Source of the DNA: Asanoa ishikariensis
GTDB taxonomy: Bacteria; Actinomycetota; Actinomycetes; Mycobacteriales; Micromonosporaceae
Length of the DNA: 64,000 nucleotides
Direction: 5' to 3'
NCBI RefSeq assembly: GCF_900107455.1
Contig: NZ_FNQB01000001.1
Location: forward strand, 2,728,001-2,792,000
The position numbers and the translations under genes were made by a program. Below, one piece after another: positions 9,807 through 17,645 of this stretch. Position 1 is the stretch's first letter. Each line of letters opens with the position of its first letter. A model generated the notes under the pieces. It was given only the letters and a program-made list of their open reading frames with translations, was not told the origin of the DNA and did not search any database.

Positions 9807-11285
9807 GTGGCAGGGCTCAACATCGCGGACTTCACCCCGGCTGGCACGGTGGCGGCGGAGGATCTGGGCACGGTGCACCTGATCGGTGTGGGTGGTGTCG
9901 GCATGAGCGGGCTGGCCCGCCTGCTGCTGACCCGGGGCATCCAGACCTCCGGCAGTGAGCTGCGGGAGTGGCCGGCGCTGGCCGGCCTGCGCGCGCTCGG
10001 CGGCACGATCCACATGCGGCACGTCCCGGAGAACCTGGACGGCGTCGACACCGTGGTCTACTCGACCGCCATCCCGCAGGACCACCTCGAGCTCGAGGAG
10101 GCCCGCCGGCGGGGGCTGCGGATCATGCACCGGTCGGAGGCGCTGGCCGCCGCGATGACCGGCCGGCGCACCGTCGCCGTGGCCGGCACGCACGGCAAGA
10201 CCACCACCACCTCGATGATCACGCTGATCCTCCAGCACGCCGGGCTCGACCCGTCGTTCGTGATCGGCGGCGAGATCTCCGAGGTCGGCTCCAACGCCCA
10301 CCACGGCAGCGGCGACCTGTTCGTGGCCGAGGCCGACGAGAGCGACCGGTCGTTCCTGCTCTACCGGCCGTACGCGTCGATCATCACGAACATCGACGCC
10401 GACCACCTCAACACCTACGGCGACCTGGCCGGGCTGGAGGCGGCGTTCCTGGAGTACGCGCTGCTGACCGACCCGGCCGGCTTCGTGGTGACCTGCGCCG
10501 ACAACGAGGGCACCCGGCGGCTCGCGCAGACGCTGCGCGAGCAGGGGCGGCGGGTGCTGACCTACGGGGTGGCCGCCGACGCCGACCTGCGGCTGTCCGA
10601 CATCTCCTCGTCGGTGCTCGGCGTCCGCTACCAGGCGACGCTGCTCGGCGAGGAGGTCGGCGAGATCCGGCTGCCGGTGCCGGGCGGCCACTTCGGGCTC
10701 AACAGCGCGGCCGCCGTGCTCGCCGCGGTCGAGCTGGGCGTGTCCCTGCCGGTCACCGTGGAGGCGCTCGCCGCGTTCCCGGGCGTACGCCGCCGGTTCG
10801 AGCGCAGGGGCGTCGCCAACGGCGTCGTCGTCTACGACGAGTACGCGTACCACCCGGTGTCGGTCACGGCCGCGCTGGAGACGCTCCGCGAGGTCGCGTC
10901 CGGCGGCCGCCTGGTGGTGGTCTTCCAGCCGTACCGCGTCTACCGCACCCGCGACATGGAGGCGGAGCTGGCCACGGCGCTGGCGATCGCCGACGAGGCG
11001 ATCATCCTCGAGGTCTTCGGCCCCGGCGAGACCCGCGGACCGGGCGAGGGCGGCGTCGCGCTGACCGCGGCGATCGGCCTGCCCGCCGCCCACAAGGTGT
11101 TCGTGCCCGACTGGGACGCGGTCCCGGCCGAGGTGGTCCGCCGGGCCCGTCCCGGCGACCTGGTGGTGACCATGGGCGCCCCGCCGAGCTCGCTGCTCGG
11201 TGACGAGCTGCTGGCCGCCCTGTCGGCGGCCGACCCGGCCGTGGGCGACGCGGCGGCGGGTTCGGTGTCGCCGGTCGCCGGCTGA
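9807..11285 (+). CDS. murC: UDP-N-acetylmuramate:L-alanine ligase MurC
   Basis: ATP-dependent ligase that attaches the first amino acid of the stem peptide to UDP-MurNAc. It shows the N-terminal Rossmann motif GVGGVGMSGLARLLL (near residue 31), the Mur ligase P-loop AGTHGKTTTTSM (near 128), FVAEADESDRSF (near 172), and the C-terminal segment DEYAYHPVSV (near 346). Length is 492 residues. The start is GTG at 9807, 19 bp after murG, with a weak GAGCGAGG-like site upstream. The last base of its TGA is the first base of the ftsQ ATG. murC precedes ftsQ here without an intervening murB. Confidence 0.95.
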   Translation: MAGLNIADFTPAGTVAAEDLGTVHLIGVGGVGMSGLARLLLTRGIQTSGSELREWPALAGLRALGGTIHMRHVPENLDGVDTVVYSTAIPQDHLELEEARRRGLRIMHRSEALAAAMTGRRTVAVAGTHGKTTTTSMITLILQHAGLDPSFVIGGEISEVGSNAHHGSGDLFVAEADESDRSFLLYRPYASIITNIDADHLNTYGDLAGLEAAFLEYALLTDPAGFVVTCADNEGTRRLAQTLREQGRRVLTYGVAADADLRLSDISSSVLGVRYQATLLGEEVGEIRLPVPGGHFGLNSAAAVLAAVELGVSLPVTVEALAAFPGVRRRFERRGVANGVVVYDEYAYHPVSVTAALETLREVASGGRLVVVFQPYRVYRTRDMEAELATALAIADEAIILEVFGPGETRGPGEGGVALTAAIGLPAAHKVFVPDWDAVPAEVVRRARPGDLVVTMGAPPSSLLGDELLAALSAADPAVGDAAAGSVSPVAG

Positions 11286-12070
11286 TGACCGTCCGGCCCG
11301 GCGGCGGCGCGCCCGAGCGGCGCCGCTGGACCCTGGTCCGCGCGGGCAGTGACGCGATGCCGTCGTCGGTGCGCCGGTTCATGCGGCGGGCGCGCCGTCG
11401 GCGGCTGCGGGCCGCGCTGCCCTGGGCCGTGGGTGTGGGCTTCCTGTCGGTGCTCGGCCTGCTGGCGTGGGTCATTCTGGGCTCCAGCCTGCTCGGCGTG
11501 CGGACGGTCGCGGTCGACGGCACGTCGCTGCTCGGCCCGGACGAGGTGCGGGCCGCCGCGGCGGTGCCGGCCGGTGCCCCGCTGGCCCGCCTCGACCTCG
11601 AGGCGGTCGCGGCCCGGGTGAGCACGCTGCCCGCCGTGGAGAAGGCCACCGTCACCCGGCAATGGCCCGACGCGTTGACGGTCGTCGTCGTGGAGCGCAC
11701 GGCCGAGGCGGTCGTCCCGCAGGGCAGGCGGTTCCTCGTGGTCGACCGGTTCGGCGTGGTGTTCCAGGACCTCAACCGCCGCCCGGCCCACCTGCCGCTG
11801 GTGCGGATCGCCGACCCCCGGGGCAACGTCGACGGCACCCGTGGCGCGGTCGGTGTGATCGCCTCCCTGTCGCAGTCCCTGCGCCGCCAGTTGCTCGAGG
11901 TGGGTGTGGCCGGACCGGCCCAGATCACCCTCAAACTCTCCGGTGGCCGCACGGTGGTCTGGGGCGACGCGAGCCGCAGCACGGAGAAGGCGACGGTCAC
12001 CGCGGGGCTGTTGCAGCGGGACGGAAAGACGTTCGACGTCAGCGATCCCGGGGTCGTCACGATCCGCTGA
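11285..12070 (+). CDS. ftsQ: Cell division protein FtsQ/DivIB (POTRA domain)
   Basis: Bitopic division protein that scaffolds the FtsQLB complex. The 261-residue protein has a strongly basic cytoplasmic N-terminus (Arg clusters at about 33-42), one transmembrane helix (about 47-70), then a POTRA domain (about 73-145, VRTVAVDGTSLLGPDEV), where division partners bind, and a beta domain. This matches actinobacterial FtsQ in topology and length. It starts on the last base of the murC stop codon. It is the last gene of this transcription block; a 190-bp gap with a promoter separates it from ftsZ. Confidence 0.9.
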   Translation: MTVRPGGGAPERRRWTLVRAGSDAMPSSVRRFMRRARRRRLRAALPWAVGVGFLSVLGLLAWVILGSSLLGVRTVAVDGTSLLGPDEVRAAAAVPAGAPLARLDLEAVAARVSTLPAVEKATVTRQWPDALTVVVVERTAEAVVPQGRRFLVVDRFGVVFQDLNRRPAHLPLVRIADPRGNVDGTRGAVGVIASLSQSLRRQLLEVGVAGPAQITLKLSGGRTVVWGDASRSTEKATVTAGLLQRDGKTFDVSDPGVVTIR

Positions 12071-12152
12071 AGAAATACCGCGTGGCGACACGCCGTACCT
12101 GGTCCTTGGATCACGGTCGTGTCCCGCTTACGTTGCCCCAGAGGCCGAGCAG

Positions 12153-12181
12153 TTGACATAACTCTAAGCCTCTAGTAGAGG
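12153..12181 (+). promoter_or_regulatory. ftsZ promoter with palindrome over the -10 region
   Basis: TTGACA at 12153-12158 is a consensus -35. Seventeen bases later is TAGAGG (12176-12181), a plausible -10. The -10 region is covered by a perfect 13-bp palindrome, CCTCTAGTAGAGG (12169-12181). The ftsZ ATG lies 79 bp downstream, leaving a leader with a clear ribosome binding site (GGGAAGGGAAGG). The palindrome could be an operator, but no regulator is identified. Confidence 0.55.
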
Positions 12182-12260
12182 GTGAGGGTTTCCTCCCTTG
12201 CCCTTCGCGTAGCGGCGGCATGCCGCGTCCGGCCGCACACGGGAAGGGAAGGCACCCCCG

Positions 12261-13376
12261 ATGACACCTCCGCACAACTACCTGGCGGTCATCAAGGTCG
12301 TCGGCATCGGTGGCGGTGGCGTCAACGCCGTCAACCGAATGATCGAGGTCGGCCTCAAGGGCGTCGAGTTCATCGCCATCAACACCGACGCGCAGGCGCT
12401 GCTGATGAGCGACGCCGACGTGAAGCTCGACGTCGGCCGCGAGCTGACCCGGGGCCTCGGCGCCGGTGCGAACCCCGACGTCGGCAAGAGCGCCGCCGAA
12501 GACCACCGCGACGAGATCGAAGAGGTGCTCAAGGGCGCCGACATGGTCTTCGTCACCTGCGGCGAGGGCGGCGGCACGGGCACCGGCGGCGCGCCGGTGG
12601 TCGCGAACATCGCCCGCAAGCTCGGCGCGCTGACCATCGGCGTGGTCACCCGCCCGTTCTCGTTCGAGGGCAAGCGCCGCCAGGTGCAGGCCGAGGCGGG
12701 AATAGACGAACTGCGCAACCAGTGCGACACGCTGATCGTGATCCCGAACGACCGGCTGCTGGCGCTCGGCGACCGCGGCATCAGCATGATGGACGCGTTC
12801 CGCCAGGCCGACCAGGTGCTGCTCTCCGGTGTCCAGGGGATCACCGACCTGATCACGACGCCGGGTCTGATCAACCTCGACTTCGCCGACGTCAAGAGCG
12901 TCATGAGCGGCGCCGGCAGCGCGCTGATGGGCATCGGCAGCGCCCGCGGCGACAACCGCGCCGTGGAGGCCGCCGAGGCCGCCATCTCCAGCCCGCTGCT
13001 GGAGCAGAGCATGGACGGTGCGCGCGGCGTGCTGCTCTCCATCGCCGGCGGCTCCGACCTCGGCCTCTTCGAGATCAACGACGCGGCCCAGCTCGTCACC
13101 GACGCGGCCCACCCGGACGCCAACATCATCTTCGGTGCGGTCATCGACGACGCCCTCGGCGACGAGGTGCGGGTCACCGTCATAGCGGCTGGCTTCGACG
13201 GCGGCACGCCCGCCTACAAGCCGTCCGAGCCGGTGCGCAAGGCGACTCAGCCGCAGCCGATCGTGACCAGCACGCCGGTCGAGACCACGCCGCCGCCGGT
13301 GGCCCCGGCCCAGCCGGCCCGCCGCGTGCTCTTCGACGACGTGGACGTGCCCGACTTCCTTAAAAACGGCTCGTAA
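12261..13376 (+). CDS. ftsZ: Cell division protein FtsZ (bacterial tubulin)
   Basis: GTP-binding tubulin homologue that polymerises into the Z ring and positions the divisome. The tubulin signature [10 protein letters not shown] lies near residue 104, the nucleotide-binding [12 protein letters not shown] near 16, and the T7 synergy loop [11 protein letters not shown] near 210. The C-terminal tail [10 protein letters not shown] is the conserved peptide that binds partners such as SepF. Length is 371 residues, with a fairly short unstructured linker. The start ATG has a good purine-rich ribosome binding site. It is separated from ftsQ by its own promoter region, in keeping with the separate regulation of ftsZ in actinomycetes. 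Confidence 0.98.
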   Translation: MTPPHNYLAVIKVVGIGGGGVNAVNRMIEVGLKGVEFIAINTDAQALLMSDADVKLDVGRELTRGLGAGANPDVGKSAAEDHRDEIEEVLKGADMVFVTCGEGGGTGTGGAPVVANIARKLGALTIGVVTRPFSFEGKRRQVQAEAGIDELRNQCDTLIVIPNDRLLALGDRGISMMDAFRQADQVLLSGVQGITDLITTPGLINLDFADVKSVMSGAGSALMGIGSARGDNRAVEAAEAAISSPLLEQSMDGARGVLLSIAGGSDLGLFEINDAAQLVTDAAHPDANIIFGAVIDDALGDEVRVTVIAAGFDGGTPAYKPSEPVRKATQPQPIVTSTPVETTPPPVAPAQPARRVLFDDVDVPDFLKNGS

Positions 13377-13426
13377 AGTCCGGGTGTGCGCCGGAGGCGC
13401 TTCGGGAAGCAGGGCACGGCGCCTAA

Positions 13427-13432
13427 TAGCCT
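13427..13432 (+). promoter_or_regulatory. -10-like TAGCCT, probable leaderless promoter of the YggS-family gene
   Basis: TAGCCT lies 6 bp before the GTG at 13439, with no ribosome binding site between. The spacing fits a leaderless transcript starting at or beside the GTG. Confidence 0.4.
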
Positions 13433-13438
13433 GACAGC

Positions 13439-14158
13439 GTGAAGGCTGACGACGACACCCGGCGCGCCGAGTTGGCGGCCAACCTGGCCCTGGTACGGGC
13501 CAGGATCGACGCCGCCCGCTCGGCCGCCGGGCGCACCGACGAGGTCACGCTGGTCGCGGTCACCAAGACCTACCCGGCCAGCGACGTCGGGCTCCTGGCC
13601 GACCTGGGCGTCACCGAGGTCGGCGAGAACAAGGACCAGGAGGCGGCGCCCAAGGCGGCCGAGATCGGCGCCCGGGTGCGCTGGCACTTCGTGGGCCAGC
13701 TCCAGCGCAACAAGGCCAAGTCGGTGGCCGCGTACGCGGATGTCGTGCAGTCGGTCGACAGCGTCCGGCTGGCGGCGGCGCTCGACCGGGCCGCCGAAGG
13801 GCACGGGCGGGTCATCGACGTGCTGCTCCAGGTGAGCCTCGACGGCGACCCGTCGCGGGGCGGCGCGCTGCCCGGCTCGGCGGACCCGGACCGCGGTCTG
13901 GGCCCGGCCGCGGAGGCGGTGGCGGGTGCTTCGGCACTGCGGTTGGCCGGCCTGATGGCGGTCGCGCCGCTGGGTGCGCCGCCGGATCAGGCGTTCGCCC
14001 GGCTGGCCGAGATAGCCGCCGCGTTCCATGTCGATCATCCGACAGCCACGGTCCTGTCGGCGGGAATGTCCGATGACCTGGAGAACGCCGTTTCACACGG
14101 CGCGACACATGTGCGGATCGGTAGCGCGTTGCTCGGTAAGCGTCACTACCTGGGGTAG
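13439..14158 (+). CDS. YggS/YlmE family PLP-binding protein
   Basis: Member of the COG0325 family, fold-type III single-barrel proteins that bind pyridoxal phosphate and take part in vitamin B6 and amino-acid homeostasis. The PLP lysine is in VAVTKTYPA (Lys42). The further family motifs GENKDQEA (near 62), WHFVGQLQRNK (near 82) and SAGMSDDLENAV (near 204) are visible. Length is 239 residues. In Streptomyces this gene follows ftsZ and pgeF/ylmD; here pgeF is missing and yggS comes 62 bp after ftsZ. An Ala/Gly/Pro-rich insert around residues 138-160 is not usual for the family. Confidence 0.92.
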   Translation: MKADDDTRRAELAANLALVRARIDAARSAAGRTDEVTLVAVTKTYPASDVGLLADLGVTEVGENKDQEAAPKAAEIGARVRWHFVGQLQRNKAKSVAAYADVVQSVDSVRLAAALDRAAEGHGRVIDVLLQVSLDGDPSRGGALPGSADPDRGLGPAAEAVAGASALRLAGLMAVAPLGAPPDQAFARLAEIAAAFHVDHPTATVLSAGMSDDLENAVSHGATHVRIGSALLGKRHYLG

Positions 14159-14354
14159 CCTGACGGCGGACACCAAACTACATCGGTGTTGTTTTCCATG
14201 CAGACCTTCGCAGCGCCGGGGGGCGCGCCGTCAACCGGGAGGGTGACGGCATAGGAAGGTCGGCTTGGTACCGATGCATAGACGGAGTCCACGCGCGTGA
14301 CAGTGGCTCGGGCAGGGGGGCACGTGCCACACGGCGGACGGAGGGGCGCGGCAC

Positions 14355-15089
14355 ATGGGAGCTTTGCGAAAGGCGGGCGTCTGGCTCGGGTTGGTCGAAG
14401 AGGAAGACGACGACCGGGGTTATGACGACGGCTATGACGGCCGGTCCGGCAGCAGCCGGTCCGGTGATGCGGGCTACCGCGAATCGCGTTACCGGTCCAG
14501 CCGGTACAGCGACGACTTCGGCGAGGACGAGGAAGAGGCCGACGACGCGCCGGCGGTGCCGCGCGCCCGGTCGACCCGGCACGCCGACCGTCCGAGCCGG
14601 CTAGAGGCCGCCGAGGCCGAGCTCGCCGAGGCGCGTGAGGCTCGTGAGTCCCGCGCCGAGCGCGCACTCGAACGCTCCAGCGTGCGATCGATCACTCGTT
14701 CGCCGGCTCCGGAGAGCCCGTCACAGGTGAGTTACCCCACCCGCGACAATCTCGCGCTCGCACCGCAGGTGCAGTTGCGCGAACGCGCGGTGGTCGCCGA
14801 CGACGAACAGCGCTACCAGATCACGACTCTGCATCCGACCACTTATCGCGAGGCCCGCACCATCGGTGAGCATTTCCGGGACGGTGTTCCGGTGATCATC
14901 AACCTCACCGAAATGGATGAGTCGGACGCCCGCCGTCTGGTGGATTTTGCGGCGGGCTTGGCCTTCGGTTTGAGGGGTACGATCGAGCGCGTCACCAACC
15001 GGGTGTTCCTGCTTTCACCGGCCAACGTCCAAGTCACGGCAGAGGACAAGGCGAAGATCGCTGAAGGCGGTTTCTTTACCCTGCCGTAG
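14355..15089 (+). CDS. sepF: Cell division protein SepF
   Basis: Cytoplasmic protein that anchors FtsZ to the membrane; in actinobacteria it stands in for FtsA/ZipA. The first residues form an amphipathic membrane-targeting helix ([15 protein letters not shown]), followed by a long acidic, Ser/Arg-rich linker (about 16-140) and the conserved SepF domain (about 148-235), with [21 protein letters not shown] and [19 protein letters not shown]. The 244 residues are about average for actinobacterial SepF and far longer than the Bacillus protein. Nearly 200 bp of non-coding DNA precede it. Confidence 0.93.
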   Translation: MGALRKAGVWLGLVEEEDDDRGYDDGYDGRSGSSRSGDAGYRESRYRSSRYSDDFGEDEEEADDAPAVPRARSTRHADRPSRLEAAEAELAEAREARESRAERALERSSVRSITRSPAPESPSQVSYPTRDNLALAPQVQLRERAVVADDEQRYQITTLHPTTYREARTIGEHFRDGVPVIINLTEMDESDARRLVDFAAGLAFGLRGTIERVTNRVFLLSPANVQVTAEDKAKIAEGGFFTLP

Positions 15090-15133
15090 CCCTGAGCAGG
15101 GCAGAGCCGGCCTGATGGAGGGTTGCGCGAGTC

Positions 15134-15427
15134 GTGCTTTCGATTCTGTTCCAGGTCCTCTACCTGCTGATCTACTTCTTTTTGATCACTCTGCTCGCAC
15201 GATTCGTATTGAGCGCTGTGCTTCAATATGGCCGTCGTTGGCAGCCGAGGCGTGCTGCGGCCGCCGGACTGGAAGTGGTGTGGAGCGTCACCGATCCGCC
15301 CCTCAAGGCGTTGAGGCGTGTGATCCCACCACTGCGGATCGGTAACCTCAGCATCGACCTCGCTTCGCTTGTGCTCTTGGTTATCCTGTTCGTGCTGATG
15401 AGATTCGTGGTGCAGCCCTGGATCTGA
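15134..15427 (+). CDS. YggT/YlmG family membrane protein
   Basis: A 97-residue inner-membrane protein with two hydrophobic segments (about 4-28 and 75-95) flanking a cytoplasmic loop containing VTDPPLKALRRVIPPLRIGN, the family hallmark. YggT proteins sit between sepF and divIVA in many Gram-positive bacteria and are linked to division and membrane organisation, but the biochemical role is unknown. The GTG start is 44 bp after sepF. Confidence 0.88.
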   Translation: MLSILFQVLYLLIYFFLITLLARFVLSAVLQYGRRWQPRRAAAAGLEVVWSVTDPPLKALRRVIPPLRIGNLSIDLASLVLLVILFVLMRFVVQPWI

Positions 15428-15478
15428 CACACGGTCTGACCAGGAGCAACGCGGCCGCAACTGACCCGAGGAGTTTCG

Positions 15479-16291
15479 ATGCCGCTTACCCCGGCCGACG
15501 TGCACAACGTCGCCTTCAAGAAACCCCCGATCGGCAAACGGGGGTACGACGAGGAGGAGGTCGACGCTTTCCTCGACGAGGTCGAGCGCGAACTCGCCCG
15601 GCTGATCGAGGAGAACAACGAGCTGCGCGCCCAGGTCGAGCGCGGCGGACCCCGAGGCGGCGCGCCAGCCGGCCCGGGTGCCGACCCTCGACTGGCTGCT
15701 GAGCTCAACGACCTCAAGGCCCAGCTCGACCGGATCCAGCGTGACAAGGCCGCCGCTGAGCAGGCCGCCCGCGCCATGCAGGGCGAGCTTGAGCAGATGC
15801 GCGCCCAGGGCGCCCCGGTTGTGGGCGGCGACGGCGAGCAGCAGGCCCTTCGGGTCCTGATGATGGCCCAGCGCACGGCCGACGACCACGTGTCCGACGC
15901 CCGCCGCGAAGCCGACAAGCTGCTCTCCGACGCGCGCACCAAGGCCGAAGAGGTCACCCGCGAGGCGCGGGCCAAGGCCGACGCGCTCGAGCGTGACGCG
16001 CGGCAGCGGCACCAGGAGGCCATGGGCGGTCTCGACGCCAAGCGCACGGCACTGCAGAAGCACATCGAAGAGCTCAAGCAGTTCGAACGGGAGTACCGCA
16101 CCCGGCTCAAGGCCTACCTGGAGAGCCAGCTTCGCGACCTCGACGGTCGTGGGCAGGGGCTCGAGGCCGAGATGACCCGGACCGACGGCAATCGGTCCGT
16201 GACATCCGGCGCACCGGGTCTGGCCACCGCCGGTCTCGCGGGCTCCTACGGCGGCGCGGGACGCTCCGGCTCCCTCGAAGCCGGCCGCTAA
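15479..16291 (+). CDS. divIVA: DivIVA/Wag31 polar growth protein
   Basis: Coiled-coil protein that marks curved membrane at cell poles and directs apical growth in actinomycetes. The conserved N-terminal membrane-binding domain ([20 protein letters not shown], then [15 protein letters not shown]) is followed by two coiled coils (about 28-55 and 75-205) separated by a Gly/Pro-rich linker. Length is 270 residues. A ribosome binding site (GAGGAG) precedes the ATG. It closes the sepF-yggT-divIVA cluster. Confidence 0.95.
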   Translation: MPLTPADVHNVAFKKPPIGKRGYDEEEVDAFLDEVERELARLIEENNELRAQVERGGPRGGAPAGPGADPRLAAELNDLKAQLDRIQRDKAAAEQAARAMQGELEQMRAQGAPVVGGDGEQQALRVLMMAQRTADDHVSDARREADKLLSDARTKAEEVTREARAKADALERDARQRHQEAMGGLDAKRTALQKHIEELKQFEREYRTRLKAYLESQLRDLDGRGQGLEAEMTRTDGNRSVTSGAPGLATAGLAGSYGGAGRSGSLEAGR

Positions 16292-16438
16292 GAGCTCCTC
16301 GAACCGACGACGGTTCCGTAAGCCCAACCGGGGGCGGGCATGCGTCCCCCGGACGGTGCCGTGTCTCCGGCGTACCCGGGTCCCCCCGGGGGCGCGCCGG
16401 ACCCACGACATCTATACAGAAAGCGGCGGGGGTGAGCC

Positions 16439-17269
16439 GTGATCGTTGCAAGTTTGGTGCTCATCCTCGGTGCTGTCACGCTGCTCGTGCTCGGACTCGC
16501 AGGTGGTTCGAGCGTGTTGTTGGTCCTGTCGATCGCGGCGAGTCTTTTCGCCGCTGTCGCGCTCGTCGTCGGTGCCCGCCAGGCGGCCGCGGCACGGGCT
16601 CAGGCCAGCTACAACGATGACGAGCGATTCCAGCGTGCCGGCGGCGAGGATGACTCGAGAGTGTTCCACCACCGTTCGACGGTCCGGGGCAACGAGCCCG
16701 GCCGCCGGCGGGCGACCGCATGGGGGGCAGACGAGACGTCTGTCGCGGTCGCAGATCCCGTCGCTCCACCGAGCGTGCCCAACCAGGGCGCCTACCGGTC
16801 GGGCGAGGGCACGGAGTACGGCCGCCGCAGGGCGGCGGCCGCGACCGTCGACGAGCCGGGGGGCCTTGTCGACGACCGTACGGGTCATTACGACCAGGGC
16901 TTCGCAGACCTGCGTGCCGAGGGTCCCCCGCAGGGTCAGGGCTGGCCGAGCCAGCAACCGGCCCCGCCGCGGCAGACCTACGCCGCACCCGACCTGGTCG
17001 ATGACGACGACGATGATGATGACGACGATCCGCCGGACGAGCCGGCGGCCCAGTTCGTCTCGGCCGCCGACGCGGCCCGGGTGGCGCGGATGTCCGCGCC
17101 GGTCCTGGTCTGCGACGGACGCCCGCGCTATCACATCCTCGGCTGCGTGCACCTGCTCGGTCGCGAAAGCGAGCCGCTGCCGGTGAGCGAGGCCGCGGAG
17201 CTCGGGTTCACGCCGTGCAGCCTGTGCGAGCCGGACAGCGCCCTGCTCGCGGGAGCGCGCCGGGTCTAG
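16439..17269 (+). CDS. Uncharacterised membrane protein with acidic linker and Cys/His C-terminal motif
   Basis: I do not recognise a named family. The 276-residue protein has two closely spaced hydrophobic helices at the N-terminus (about 2-22 and 26-46), a long charged disordered region, a run of ten aspartates (about residues 188-197), and a compact C-terminal part (about 215-270). The last part contains RYHILGCVHLLG and, 22 residues later, TPCSLC. The arrangement HxxxC...CxxC resembles a small zinc- or metal-binding knuckle. The gene follows divIVA on the same strand with a 147-bp gap and is followed by a strong terminator. Hence it could act at the membrane near the division or polar machinery, but that rests only on position. 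Confidence 0.75.
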   Translation: MIVASLVLILGAVTLLVLGLAGGSSVLLVLSIAASLFAAVALVVGARQAAAARAQASYNDDERFQRAGGEDDSRVFHHRSTVRGNEPGRRRATAWGADETSVAVADPVAPPSVPNQGAYRSGEGTEYGRRRAAAATVDEPGGLVDDRTGHYDQGFADLRAEGPPQGQGWPSQQPAPPRQTYAAPDLVDDDDDDDDDDPPDEPAAQFVSAADAARVARMSAPVLVCDGRPRYHILGCVHLLGRESEPLPVSEAAELGFTPCSLCEPDSALLAGARRV

Positions 17270-17284
17270 CTCTCTGTCGCGTTA

Positions 17285-17317
17285 AAGAAGGGCACCCGTC
17301 CCACGGGTGCCCTTCTT
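17285..17317 (+). terminator. Perfect hairpin terminator, 15-bp stem
   Basis: AAGAAGGGCACCCGT (17285-17299) pairs exactly with ACGGGTGCCCTTCTT (17303-17317) around a CCC loop. The downstream arm ends in CTTCTT, giving a short U-rich tail. It sits 16 bp after the stop of the preceding gene and only 13 bp before the ATG of the next, so the DUF167 gene cannot depend on read-through and must start within this small gap. Confidence 0.85.
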
Positions 17318-17330
17318 GGCACAATGAGGC

Positions 17331-17645
17331 ATGGTCAGCAGGTCCGTCGTGGTAGCCGTCCGGGTGAAACCGGGGGCGTCGCGTGCCCGGATCGGTGGGC
17401 ACCACGACGGTCCGCACGGTCCGGCGCTGGTCGTCGCCGTCACCGCCCGCGCCGTCGACGGCCAGGCCACCGAGGCCGCCCGTCGCGCGGTGGCCGACGC
17501 GTTCGGGCTGCGGGCCAGCGCGGTGGCGCTCAAGACCGGCGCTGCCAGCCGCGACAAGCTGTTCGTCGTGGAACTGCCGGCCGGTGCGGCCGGCGACGCC
17601 GCCCTCGACCGGTTCTCCGTGCTCCGCGCCGGCCCAGGACGGTGA
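17331..17645 (+). CDS. DUF167 (YggU-like) family protein
   Basis: A 104-residue protein matching the small DUF167/UPF0235 family, with VAVRVKPGASRARIG at the N-terminus and AVDGQATEAARRAVADAFGL in the middle. Biochemical function is not established. The ATG lies 13 bp past the terminator hairpin, and a CACAAT hexamer (17320-17325) is 5 bp before it, so the transcript may be leaderless. Its TGA overlaps the GTG of the antiporter gene. Confidence 0.85.
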   Translation: MVSRSVVVAVRVKPGASRARIGGHHDGPHGPALVVAVTARAVDGQATEAARRAVADAFGLRASAVALKTGAASRDKLFVVELPAGAAGDAALDRFSVLRAGPGR

